A stretch of 64,000 nucleotides of DNA. It comes from CAIKMD01 sp036501365. GTDB taxonomy: Bacteria > Pseudomonadota > Alphaproteobacteria > ATCC43930 > CGMCC-115725. The notes under the pieces were generated by a model. It was given only the letters and a program-made list of their open reading frames with translations, had not been told where the DNA came from and searched no databases. The stretch lies in assembly GCA_036501365.1 (NCBI GenBank), contig DASYAL010000009.1, forward strand, positions 1 through 64,000. The letters are read 5' to 3'. Shown one piece after another: positions 26,857 through 34,504 of this stretch. Every line of letters starts with the position of its first letter. Position 1 is the first letter of the stretch. The position numbers and the translations under genes are program-made.

Positions 26857-26882
26857 GAAAAGCCCCGCCGAAGCGGGGCTTT
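26857..26882 (-). terminator. Rho-independent terminator after the outer-membrane pseudogene
   Basis: Read on the minus strand, aaagccccgc-ttc-ggcggggctttt followed by cttttg forms a strong GC hairpin with a T-rich tail, 28 bp past the stop of the outer-membrane remnant. Its survival shows the remnant came from a real transcription unit. Confidence 0.85.
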
Positions 26883-26909
26883 CCGCTAACGATGCGTGGC
26901 CGCTGGCGC

Positions 26910-27215
26910 TTAGAAATGCCAGGTCAGGTTGGCGGTCAGCACATGGCCGATGAAGTTGCCATTCGCGGCGGCGAAGCCGGTGCCGCCGCTGTTGCTCGCC
27001 GTGTTGATGAACAGCAGGCGATAGCGGCCGCCGACCGTGAGCTGCGGCGAGAGCGCGTAATCGACGCCGATGATGCCGTTGGGGCGAAATCGGTTTCGGT
27101 CGAGCTCGCATTGAGCGTCGCCGTGGCCCCGCCGGCGCTGATGCTGTTCAGCGTCTCGTTGAGATTGGAGAAGCCGACGCCGGCGCCGAGATAGGGCGTA
27201 TCGGTTGCGTCCCCG
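26910..27215 (-). pseudogene. Outer membrane beta-barrel protein, truncated and frameshifted
   Basis: One minus frame encodes TPYLGAGVGFSNLNETLNSI up to about SSTETDFAP. After a one-base shift near 27090, the other frame continues GIIGVDYALSPQLTVGGRYR and ends NFIGHVLTANLTWHF then stop. The amphipathic strands and terminal Phe are typical of Omp25/OmpW-type barrels recognised by the BAM machinery. The N-terminal half and signal peptide are missing. The stop and terminator are intact, the coding part is not. Confidence 0.75.
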
Positions 27216-27406
27216 CTTCGACCCGCCAAGCGATTGAATTTGCTGCTTTGTGACAATTCAGCAACGGATTGTTGCCGGTGCGATGCCTTACACACGTAAA
27301 CGGAGAAGATGTTGCGGGCAACTTCAATCGACGGCGCGTTCGATGGCCGCATTCGGCGTCACGAAATCGTCAGCGGCGACGCGCATGATCCGCCGCGATG
27401 GGGTCC

Positions 27407-27577
27407 ATGCTTGATCCGCGCGAGCTTCGCGAGCATGCCGCGCGATGCCGCGGCATCGCCAGCATCCGCACCGTCGGCGGCCAGGCGGCCGACCGCCGCT
27501 TGCTCGAGCTTGCCGCACGCCTCGAAAAGCTCGCCGATCGGATCGAGCAGGTGATGAAGGAATCCGAACTCAGTTGA
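27407..27577 (+). CDS. Small helical protein of 56 residues
   Basis: Starts MLDPRELREHAARCRGIASI and ends EKLADRIEQVMKESELS. It is a charged, mostly helical small protein with a single Cys of the type frequent in Rhizobiales (consensus roughly L..E.LR..A..CR..A). The function is unknown. It overlaps the convergent 70-residue gene by 8 bp. Codon third positions are G/C-rich, which supports it being real. Confidence 0.55.
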   Translation: MLDPRELREHAARCRGIASIRTVGGQAADRRLLELAARLEKLADRIEQVMKESELS

Positions 27578-27782
27578 TCGCGATTTGCGCCGGGCGCGGC
27601 GGCGCGCGGCGCTCGACGGCTTTGCCCGAAAGCCGATCGAAGACGATCACGCTCTTGAATGCCGGTTGCGCCAAGCGCGCGGCACTATCATGCGCGTCGC
27701 TGGCGGTCGCGAAGGTCATGCCGACGTCGCGGCCTTCGACGCGGATGCCGAAACCCGTGGGTCCTGCCTTCGACGACGCCAT
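27570..27782 (-). CDS. Small hypothetical protein
   Basis: Seventy residues (MASSKAGPTGFGIRVEGRDV ... FKSVIVFDRLSGKAVERRAPP). Not recognised; the predicted beta-alpha-beta content and strong GC3 suggest a real gene. It is transcribed divergently from the pirin gene, with 121 bp between the start codons. Confidence 0.5.
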   Translation of the reverse strand: MASSKAGPTGFGIRVEGRDVGMTFATASDAHDSAARLAQPAFKSVIVFDRLSGKAVERRAPPRPAQIAIN

Positions 27783-27903
27783 GAACAGCCCCCTCGATTT
27801 TTATGGATAGTACGGTCTCCCTCGGCGCCTTGCACGCCGAAGTTGCGATCGGCCCGGCTTATCCCCTAGAAACGCGGCGCGATCGCTGCGAGGGAGACAA
27901 GCG

Positions 27904-28602
27904 ATGATCGTGATCCGCCCGCGCGAGAACCGCGGCAAGACGGTGCTCGGCTGGCTCGACAGCCGGCACACTTTCTCGTTCGGCGATTACGCCGATCCCG
28001 ACCATATGGGCTTCCGCGCGCTGCGCGTGATCAACGAGGATCGCGTCATCCCCGGCGCCGGCTTTCCGCCGCATGCGCATCGCGACATGGAGATTGTGAC
28101 CTATGTCCTCGACGGCGCGATCGAGCACAAGGACACGCTCGGCAACAGCTCGGTGATCCGGCCCGGCGAGGTGCAGCGCATGAGCGCCGGCACCGGCATC
28201 CGCCACAGCGAATACAATCCGTCGCAAAACGAACGTGTGCATTTCCTCCAGATTTGGATCCTGCCCGAGAAAGAAGGCATCGCGCCGGGCTACGAGCAGC
28301 GCGATTTCCCCGCGGCAGAAAAACGCGGCCGCTGGCGCCTCGTCGCCTCGCCGGACGGCCGCGAGGGCAGCGTCGCCGTGCATCAGGACGCCGATCTCTA
28401 TGCGAGCCTCTTGCGCGCGGGCGAGACGCTCGATTTCGCGCTGCGCCCCGGACGCTATGCCTGGCTGCAGATCGCGCGCGGCCAGGCGCGGCTCGAAGAC
28501 GGCGTGATGAAGGAAGGCGATGGCGCGGCGATCGGCCAGGAAGCGCGCATCGCCGTCACCGCCGAGGCCGACAGCGAGCTGCTGCTGTTCGATCTCGCGT
28601 GA
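27904..28602 (+). CDS. Pirin family protein (YhhW-like)
   Basis: A 232-residue bicupin. The metal site is visible as GFPPHAHRDMEIVTYVLDGAIEHKD (two His and the family Glu/His set) and TGIRHSEYNPSQNE. Relatives include E. coli YhhW, a quercetin dioxygenase in vitro, and oxidative-stress-responsive pirins. ATG with gagacaagcg upstream. Followed by the ferritin-like gene on the same strand 138 bp later. Confidence 0.92.
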   Translation: MIVIRPRENRGKTVLGWLDSRHTFSFGDYADPDHMGFRALRVINEDRVIPGAGFPPHAHRDMEIVTYVLDGAIEHKDTLGNSSVIRPGEVQRMSAGTGIRHSEYNPSQNERVHFLQIWILPEKEGIAPGYEQRDFPAAEKRGRWRLVASPDGREGSVAVHQDADLYASLLRAGETLDFALRPGRYAWLQIARGQARLEDGVMKEGDGAAIGQEARIAVTAEADSELLLFDLA

Positions 28603-28740
28603 TGCTGTCCATCACCGCCTTCGCGCCAAGCCTTGCCGCGACCTAGGCCCGCGTCCGGGGACGAGACGACGCGGAACAAGGTTCTCGCGCCAGCAGTTAA
28701 AGGCGTGGACTGCGACCATCCCTCGAGAAAGGATCTTTCC

Positions 28741-29304
28741 ATGGCGACCGAAGGTGCATTTCTCAGCGACGTCAAAACCTTGCGCGAGCGCGCGCGGCAG
28801 AGCCTCGACAAGGGCGCGGTGACCCCGGCCTATAAGGGCGATCCAGCCAAGACCATCGAGATTCTGCAAAGCGTGCTCGCGACCGAGCTGGTCTGCGTGC
28901 TGCGCTACACCTTCCACGCGATCGCCGCGACCGGCATCTCGAGCGAAGGCGTCAAAAAGGAATTCGCCCAGCATGCGACCGAAGAGCAAGAACACATGAT
29001 GACGGTGGCGGAGCGCATCAACCAGCTCGGCGGCAAGCCGAACTTCAACCCCGAAGGCCTGTTGTCGCGCTCGGCCTCGCAATATGTCGAGGGCGCCAAC
29101 CTCGTCGACATGATCAAGGAGAACCTTATCGCCGAGCGCATCGCGGTCGATCACTATCGCGAGCTCATCCGCTATTTCGGCGACAACGACCCGGCGACGC
29201 GCGTGATGATCGAGGGCATCCTCGCGGTCGAGGAAGAGCATGCCAACGACATGCACGACCTCTTGGTTGCGCATGAAGGCCGGCCGATGCTCGGGCAGCA
29301 CTAG
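28741..29304 (+). CDS. Ferritin-like diiron protein (bacterioferritin/Dps-like)
   Basis: A 187-residue four-helix bundle. Helix A has ATELVCVLRYTFHAI, helix B HATEEQEHMMTVAERINQLGG, helix C ENLIAERIAVDHYRELI and helix D GILAVEEEHANDMHDLL. The carboxylate/His ligands of the ferroxidase site (E..., EEQEH, E..., EEEH) are all present. It has no heme-ligand Met obvious in the bacterioferritin position, so Dps-like ferritin is the safest name. It probably stores or detoxifies iron. Its stop codon overlaps that of the convergent aquaporin gene. Confidence 0.88.
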   Translation: MATEGAFLSDVKTLRERARQSLDKGAVTPAYKGDPAKTIEILQSVLATELVCVLRYTFHAIAATGISSEGVKKEFAQHATEEQEHMMTVAERINQLGGKPNFNPEGLLSRSASQYVEGANLVDMIKENLIAERIAVDHYRELIRYFGDNDPATRVMIEGILAVEEEHANDMHDLLVAHEGRPMLGQH

Positions 29305-29981
29305 GCATCGCCGCTTGCTCTCGCATCGAGCAGCCAGGCGAAGACGACGAGCGCGCAGGCTCCGCCCGCCAGCTCGGCGAGAACGAACGCCAATACGTGG
29401 TTGGGCTCGATGCCGGCGAAAGTATCGGTCAGCGCCCGGGCCACGGTGACCGCCGGATTGGCGAAGGATGTCGAGGACGTGAACCAATAAGCGCCGGTGA
29501 TATAGGCGGCAACGCCGTAAGGGATCGATGCCGGCGCATGCCGGCTCGCGCTGAGGATCAAGCCGATCAGGCCAAAGGTCGCGATGAACTCGCCGAGCCA
29601 TTCGCCGACGGTGCCGCGCGCATGGGCCGAGGTTTCGAGGATCGGCAACCCGAACATCGCGTGCGCGACCCACACGCCGGCGACCGCGCCGATGAATTGC
29701 GCCGGTATGTAGAGCAAGGCGGCGTCGCGGCCGACCTCGCCGCGCGCCGCGCAAGCAAGCGTCACCACCGGATTGAAATGCGCGCCCGAGATCGGGCCGA
29801 AAGTGAGAATGAGGGCGACGAGCGCGCCGCCGGTGGCAATCGCGTTTGCCAGCAAGGCGAGCGCCGTATTACCGCCGGCGAGACGTTCGGCCATGATGCC
29901 CGAGCCGACCACCGCCGCCAGCAGGAACGCCGTGCCGAGCGCTTCGGCAACGGCACGGCGCCACAAACCGCGCCGGCTCAT
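29301..29981 (-). CDS. Aquaporin-type channel in the arsenic operon (AqpS-like)
   Basis: A 226-residue MIP-family channel with six helices and both half-helix signatures: SGAHFNPVVTLA (NPV) and SFANPAVTVARAL (NPA). Last gene of the ars operon; its ATG overlaps the arsC stop by 4 bp. In rhizobia an aquaglyceroporin replaces ArsB and lets the arsenite formed by ArsC flow out down its gradient; by position this is the inferred role. The first NPA box is NPV, a variation sometimes seen in these channels. Confidence 0.9.
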   Translation of the reverse strand: MSRRGLWRRAVAEALGTAFLLAAVVGSGIMAERLAGGNTALALLANAIATGGALVALILTFGPISGAHFNPVVTLACAARGEVGRDAALLYIPAQFIGAVAGVWVAHAMFGLPILETSAHARGTVGEWLGEFIATFGLIGLILSASRHAPASIPYGVAAYITGAYWFTSSTSFANPAVTVARALTDTFAGIEPNHVLAFVLAELAGGACALVVFAWLLDARASGDA

Positions 29982-30481
29982 TCGGGCTCGATCTTGCCGA
30001 TGGCCTCGATCCGGCCTTGCAGCGACATGCGGTCGAGCTTGTCCAGCGGCAGGCTGACGAAAAGCGAGATGCGGCGCTGCAGCGCCAGCATCGCTTCGCC
30101 GAAAGCATGCTCGATCTGCCCGGGCGTGCCTGCGGCCGCAGCGGGATCGGGCACGCCCCAATGCGCGGTCATCGGCTGACCCGGCCACACCGGGCAAACT
30201 TCATTGGCGGCGTTGTCGCAGACGGTGAAGACGAAATCGAGCGCCGGCGCACCGGGCCGCGCGAACTCGTTCCAGCTCTTGGAGCGCAGCCCCGCGATCG
30301 GATAGCCGAGGCGCTGCAGCAGCGCGAGGGTGTGCGGGTTGACGTCGCCCTTGGGCAGGCTGCCCGCCGAATAGGCATGGAAGCGGCCGCCGGCGATGCG
30401 GTTGAGCAGCGCCTCGCCGAAAATCGAGCGCGCCGAATTGCCGGTGCAGAGGAACAGGACATTGTACGCTCGTTCAGCCAT
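29978..30481 (-). CDS. arsC: Arsenate reductase, low-molecular-weight phosphatase type
   Basis: A 167-residue LMW-PTP-fold reductase. P-loop CX5R in VLFLCTGNSARS gives the nucleophilic Cys. The further cysteines in TVCDNAANEVCPVWPGQP are the likely resolving pair; DPAAAAGTP contains the general-acid Asp region. Reduces arsenate to arsenite. An ATG 12 bp upstream is also possible. Overlaps the stop of grxB by 8 bp, so translation is coupled. The adjacent glutaredoxin is a likely electron donor. Confidence 0.93.
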   Translation of the reverse strand: MAERAYNVLFLCTGNSARSIFGEALLNRIAGGRFHAYSAGSLPKGDVNPHTLALLQRLGYPIAGLRSKSWNEFARPGAPALDFVFTVCDNAANEVCPVWPGQPMTAHWGVPDPAAAAGTPGQIEHAFGEAMLALQRRISLFVSLPLDKLDRMSLQGRIEAIGKIEPE

Positions 30482-30941
30482 GGGAGGCGCCATCAGACAC
30501 CGGCAACGGTTGATAGCCGATGCGGCTCATCATCGCTTCGAAGTGGTCGCGGACCTTGCGTGGCAAGCGAAGTCCTTTGACGACGGCGACGGAGCGCAGC
30601 AGCGGCAGAACGCGAACGTCGTCGAGCGGATAGCGCGGCCAGGCGAGCGGCGCGGTTCTGGCGGCAAATTCATCGGCCCAGGCGGCAATCTCGCGCCGCT
30701 CTTGCCCGGCCAGAACCGGCTCGCCGCGACCATCGATGGTGCGGACCATGTCCATGCTTTCGAGCATCGGCTTGCCGTCGTCTTTCACCAGGATGGGAAT
30801 GACGCGCTTGCCGACGAGACCGGCCATGGTATCGGTGTCGTCGTCCAGCACCACGGTCTCTTGCAGATGCGTGCCCTTCGGTGCCGCGGTCATGCGCACC
30901 CGGAGACACAGGGAGCAATGCTCGAACATATAAAGCTTCAT
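30474..30941 (-). CDS. grxB: Glutaredoxin 2-like protein, shortened
   Basis: A 155-residue protein starting MKLYMFEHCSLCLRVRM, matching the N-terminus of GrxB with a CSLC redox site (CPYC in E. coli). It continues with KRVIPILVKDDGKPMLESMDMV, then PRYPLDDVRVLPLLRSVAVVKGLRLPRKVRDH. E. coli GrxB has 215 residues; about 60 residues of the central helical domain are missing while both ends align. It lies between arsR and arsC with overlapping ends, so it probably supplies reducing equivalents to ArsC. Confidence 0.85.
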   Translation of the reverse strand: MKLYMFEHCSLCLRVRMTAAPKGTHLQETVVLDDDTDTMAGLVGKRVIPILVKDDGKPMLESMDMVRTIDGRGEPVLAGQERREIAAWADEFAARTAPLAWPRYPLDDVRVLPLLRSVAVVKGLRLPRKVRDHFEAMMSRIGYQPLPVSDGASHG

Positions 30942-31294
30942 GCGGTCCTCTTTCTTTGCGCCGCAGCTTTGCCTGCTTTTGCCGGGCGACAAACGGGGAC
31001 ACAGACAACGTCGCTGCCGCAACAATTCTCGGTGAGGTAGCCCATCACCGCGTTCATGGCGGCGAAATCGGTCGCGTAGATGAGTTGACGGCTGAGCCGG
31101 CGCTGGGTGACGAGGCCGGCATGCAGCAGTTGCTGCAAATGGAAGGTGAGCGAAGACGGCGGCAGATCGAGCTTCTCGGCGATCACGCCGGCCGGCAAAC
31201 CGGCGGGACCGCGCTCGACCAGCATGCGGAACACCCGGAGCCGCGTCTCATGGGCGAGCGCGCCGAGCGCCGCGACCACCTGGCTCCCGTCCAT
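30938..31294 (-). CDS. arsR: ArsR-family arsenic-responsive repressor
   Basis: A 118-residue winged-helix repressor. HTH around LPAGVIAEKLDLPPSSLTFHLQQL. The C-terminal metalloid site has C91, C92 and C98 (ENCCGSDVVC), the same spacing as the As(III) site described for Acidithiobacillus ferrooxidans ArsR, rather than the CVC helix site of the E. coli protein. It overlaps grxB by 4 bp. Two matching palindromes lie just upstream (31310-31329, 31361-31380). Confidence 0.93.
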   Translation of the reverse strand: MDGSQVVAALGALAHETRLRVFRMLVERGPAGLPAGVIAEKLDLPPSSLTFHLQQLLHAGLVTQRRLSRQLIYATDFAAMNAVMGYLTENCCGSDVVCVPVCRPAKAGKAAAQRKRTA

Positions 31295-31309
31295 GGGGCA
31301 TCCTCCGAT

Positions 31310-31329
31310 ATTTCGCCAACAATCGAAAT
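31310..31329. promoter_or_regulatory. Putative ArsR operator 1
   Basis: atttcgccaacaatcgaaat: inverted repeat ATTTCG...CGAAAT, 16 bp upstream of the arsR start codon. It has the same arms as the second site 51 bp away. Confidence 0.7.
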
Positions 31330-31360
31330 GTAAGCGGGCCCCGGCGGACGAGTCAACGAC

Positions 31361-31380
31361 ATTTCGAGAATAATCGAAAT
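31361..31380. promoter_or_regulatory. Putative ArsR operator 2
   Basis: atttcgagaataatcgaaat: 7-bp arms ATTTCGA / TCGAAAT with a 6-bp centre. The two centres are 51 bp apart (about five helical turns), so two dimers could sit on one face. Confidence 0.7.
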
Positions 31381-31409
31381 AAGGAGCGCGGAGAGCAATC
31401 GGGTGAGAA

Positions 31410-32039
31410 TCAGCCGGGTTGGGTGGATGGACCCTTCACGTAGTCGGACTTGATTAGCTGAATCCTCCGGCCCATCCGTTTAATTGTGCCCACACGCCCT
31501 AAATCGGCAAGCGCTCGATAGTACGCCTCATGGGTGAGACCCAGGTCTTCAGCGACTTCGAGCAGTGGCCGATCGAAGACGACCGTCCCGTCCTTCGATG
31601 CCGACAGGTGCAGATGGTGCAACACGCGATCATTTGCCGATCGGATATTTCGCAATTCACGCATCGCACGCGCATGATGAAGTAGGTGCGTGACCTGTTC
31701 GAGCAGCGCGAGCATAGTCGCGGGCGATTCGCTTACGACCGCCAGCATCCCGGCTTTGCTGCAAACGCGGACTTGCGTGGACTCGGCGGCAATCGCGTCG
31801 CACTGATAGACATCCGAAAACAGCGCACCCTCGGCGAAAAGCTCGCCCGCCCGCCCGGTATGGATCGTCATCCGATCACCGGCGGCGAGATGCCGAACCA
31901 TGCGGAGCCGCCCGCGCAAGATGTGAAATATTGCCGTCGTCGGCTCGCCTTGTCGGAACAGCGGCTCGTCGCGGGCAAGCGTGCGGATTGGACCACGTCC
32001 GAACAGTCGCTCCAGGCTTTCGTTATCGAATTCGTTCAT
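31410..32039 (-). CDS. Crp/Fnr-family transcription regulator
   Basis: A 209-residue protein. The cyclic-nucleotide-binding-like barrel spans residues ~15-125 (EPLFRQGEPTTAIFHILRGRLRMVR), followed by the dimer helix and a winged HTH (LEVAEDLGLTHEAYYRALADLGRVG). It has no N-terminal Cys cluster for an iron-sulfur centre, so it is not a classical oxygen-sensing Fnr. Its ATG overlaps the TGA of the upstream gene by one base, implying translational coupling. The operon carries an FNR-type palindrome at 32853-32870. Confidence 0.9.
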   Translation of the reverse strand: MNEFDNESLERLFGRGPIRTLARDEPLFRQGEPTTAIFHILRGRLRMVRHLAAGDRMTIHTGRAGELFAEGALFSDVYQCDAIAAESTQVRVCSKAGMLAVVSESPATMLALLEQVTHLLHHARAMRELRNIRSANDRVLHHLHLSASKDGTVVFDRPLLEVAEDLGLTHEAYYRALADLGRVGTIKRMGRRIQLIKSDYVKGPSTQPG

Positions 32040-32803
32040 CAGCCCTTCGGAAAACTCAGTGTCATGCCTTGTCCGAGTTTGAGGCCCTGCACATGACCCG
32101 AGACTTTGTTATCAAGGGTCTGAAAATGGGTATGTATATTCGTGCCCATCGGGGTGAAGACGCCCTGATGCTGGCTTGACCAGAAGCCGACGAGCTTCAC
32201 GTCCCGACCGCGTAGCTCGAATGGGATTTGGATTTTCTGGTGGGCTTCCATGCCGGGCGGGGTGTCGGGCGTTGCGTTGACGATGTGGAAATCGACCAGT
32301 TCCGGCCTTCCCGTCATTACGAATGGAAACGCCTGGGTCAGCCCTACTTTAGCACCGGCTTGCCCGACGAAGCGTTCCACGTCTGCATAGGTCGACAATT
32401 CCGGAACGTCTTGAGTCTGCCAAGCGGGGACCTCGGCCCACACGAAGAACGGCGAGCCCGCCTTGAAGCTCTCCTGCACGTGGACAAGGTGGTCGGCACC
32501 GACGCGCGCGAGCGATGGTCGGCTGTCCGCAATCGTCACTTCGCCCGTCATTCCTTGGATCGGACCGATACCGTAGAGATGCGGCCTGTCCTTGAGGGTC
32601 AGCAAGTCGAGATGAGCGGCCCGATCGCCAGTGAGGATGGTTTGGCGCTGGGAACCCACAAACGATAGCGAGTAGCCGGGTCCGTCGATATTGGAAGGTG
32701 CGTCGATCGCGCTGGCCGCGAAGAGCCGGCTAGTCACCGTGGCAGCACACACGCCGCAGCCGGTCACAAGGCCAGTGTGGAACAATTGGCGTCGGGTCAA
32801 CAT
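32039..32803 (-). CDS. Tat-exported acetolactate-decarboxylase-like protein
   Basis: A 254-residue protein. The N-terminus TRRQLFHTGLVTGCGVCAAT is a twin-arginine signal. The C-terminal third has NIHTHFQTLDNKVSGHV: His-x-His and a third His 11 residues later, the same spacing as the zinc ligands of acetolactate decarboxylase, and the preceding VGFWSSQHQGVFTP also fits that fold. Known family members are mostly cytoplasmic and make acetoin; an exported version is unusual, so the activity is uncertain. First gene of a two-gene unit with a Crp/Fnr regulator. Confidence 0.7.
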   Translation of the reverse strand: MLTRRQLFHTGLVTGCGVCAATVTSRLFAASAIDAPSNIDGPGYSLSFVGSQRQTILTGDRAAHLDLLTLKDRPHLYGIGPIQGMTGEVTIADSRPSLARVGADHLVHVQESFKAGSPFFVWAEVPAWQTQDVPELSTYADVERFVGQAGAKVGLTQAFPFVMTGRPELVDFHIVNATPDTPPGMEAHQKIQIPFELRGRDVKLVGFWSSQHQGVFTPMGTNIHTHFQTLDNKVSGHVQGLKLGQGMTLSFPKG

Positions 32804-32852
32804 AGGGTTCTCCTTGGTTGGCCCATAGATATTCGATCTGCTTTGCCTCCCG

Positions 32853-32870
32853 ATATGATCTCGATCATAT
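32853..32870. promoter_or_regulatory. FNR/CRP-type operator
   Basis: atatgatctcgatcatat is a perfect palindrome containing TGAT-N4-ATCA, the core of FNR/DNR-type sites. Its centre is about 58 bp before the start codon of the downstream gene, which suits class II activation at about -41.5 if transcription starts near 32820. Confidence 0.65.
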
Positions 32871-33075
32871 GTGCCGGAAAGGTGGCATAGTCAGCCCGCC
32901 CGGTCGCCACGTGCAACGAATGGCCGGGACCTTCCATGCCTGCTCCCGGGGCAGATTTCGCGCTTGCGCGCCTCCCTGCCCTGCATCCGGCCTGCGCTGC
33001 ATAGGGATTGGGGAAGACCGCGCCGCGCGCGTTTGATCGCGGCGCGGGTGAGCGATATATGAACGCTCGCAACCC

Positions 33076-34239
33076 ATGAGCGACGACTTCACACCCGCGA
33101 TCGCGGTCTCGCGCAATCGCTTCGACCGGATGGAGATTGCCGGCGCCTTCGGCGATCTCGGCACGCTCATCCCCTTCGTCGTCGCCTATATCGGCGTGCT
33201 CGGCATGGATCCGTTCGGGGTGCTGTTCGCGTTCGGCGTCTCGATGCTGGTCTGCGGCTTCGTCTATCGCACGCCGGTCCCGGTCCAGCCGATGAAAGCC
33301 GCGGGCGCGATCGCGACGACGCAGGCGGTGCAGACCCTGACCATCACCCCGGCGATGGTGTGGGGCGCCGGCCTCGCGACCGGGATCGTGTGGCTGGTCC
33401 TCGGCCTCACCGGCACCGCGCATCGCGTCGCGCGTCTCGTCAACCGCCCGGTCGTGCTCGGCATCATTTTGGGCCTCGGCTTCAATTTCATGATCGAGGG
33501 CGCGAAGATGATGGCGCAGAATTGGTGGATCGGCGGCGCCGCCTTGCTCGGCACGTCGCTGCTGCTCGCCAACAAGCGCGTCCCGGCGATGTTCGTGCTG
33601 CTGCTCGGCGGCGCGGCTTACGGCGTCGTCAGCGATCCGACCCTGCTTGCGGCGCTGAGCGGCGTGCATCTCGAATGGCGGCTGCCGCGTTTCGCGCTGA
33701 GCGATATGAGCTTTTCCGACTTCACCATCGGCGCGATCTTCCTCGCGCTGCCGCAATTGCCCTTGACCCTCGGCAACGCGGTGATCGCGATCACCGAGGA
33801 GAACAACCTGCTCTTTCCCGACCGCCCGGTGAGCGAGGGCAAGATCGCGACCTCGACCGGCCTGATGAATCTCCTCAGCGCGACGATCGGCGGCGTGCCG
33901 ATGTGCCACGGCGCCGGCGGCATGGCCGGCCATGTGCAATTCGGCGCGCGCACCGGCGGCGCGACGGTGATTCTCGGCGGCGTGCTGATCGCGACGGCGC
34001 TGCTCTTGAGCGGCTCGGTCGCGGTCCTTTTTCGCTTGTTCCCGCCGGCGATCCTCGGCGTCATCCTCTTCTTGACCGGCGCGCAGCTCGCGCTCGGCGC
34101 CTGCGACATCCCCAAGGACAAGGGCGAGCGCTTCGTCGTCGTGATCACCGGCGCGCTGGCGATGTGGAACGTCGGCATCGCTTTCGTCGTCGGCATGACC
34201 GCTTTCTGGCTCAACAAGCGCGGCTGGCTGCGGTTGTGA
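33076..34239 (+). CDS. MOT1-type molybdate (sulfate) transporter
   Basis: A 387-residue membrane protein with about 10 helices. It carries the two hallmark segments of the MOT1 branch of the SulP superfamily: GAFGDLGTLIPFVVAYI and TPVPVQPMKAAGAIA, plus a second related stretch GGVPMCHGAGGMAGH. Plant and algal members import molybdate at high affinity; bacterial ones are much less studied. It has no STAS domain. Transcribed divergently from the acetolactate-decarboxylase-like gene. Confidence 0.85.
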   Translation: MSDDFTPAIAVSRNRFDRMEIAGAFGDLGTLIPFVVAYIGVLGMDPFGVLFAFGVSMLVCGFVYRTPVPVQPMKAAGAIATTQAVQTLTITPAMVWGAGLATGIVWLVLGLTGTAHRVARLVNRPVVLGIILGLGFNFMIEGAKMMAQNWWIGGAALLGTSLLLANKRVPAMFVLLLGGAAYGVVSDPTLLAALSGVHLEWRLPRFALSDMSFSDFTIGAIFLALPQLPLTLGNAVIAITEENNLLFPDRPVSEGKIATSTGLMNLLSATIGGVPMCHGAGGMAGHVQFGARTGGATVILGGVLIATALLLSGSVAVLFRLFPPAILGVILFLTGAQLALGACDIPKDKGERFVVVITGALAMWNVGIAFVVGMTAFWLNKRGWLRL

Positions 34240-34250
34240 AGGGGATTATC

Positions 34251-34361
34251 CCCTCGTGAGCACCGGGCAAGCGAATGACCGTCAGGATCGCTCCAGAACG
34301 CCATCCACAAATCATGGTCGTCCGTCCGGGCAATCAGCTGCGGCTTGGGATCGAAAGCGAG
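34251..34361 (-). pseudogene. Glyoxalase/VOC-family C-terminal remnant
   Basis: The minus strand encodes FDPKPQLIARTDDHDLWMAF then WSDPDGHSLARCSR, typical of the end of a glyoxalase-type domain (P.LIA...D.ELWMAFF.DP.GN.LALMSE) including the metal-ligand region. No upstream half or start is seen, and the DNA lies between two plus-strand genes. The remaining intergenic DNA to 34504 shows nothing else. Confidence 0.6.
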
Positions 34362-34504
34362 GTGGCGCGGCGCTCGTTCGCGTGGCGCCAATGCCACGGT
34401 ACTTTCTGATCCTGCCAATCTCGCAAAGGACTGGCGTGCGGCGAATCTCCACGGCGCGACCGAAGATGCTACTCTCACAACCCCAATCCGCGCGGGAGGC
34501 ATTT

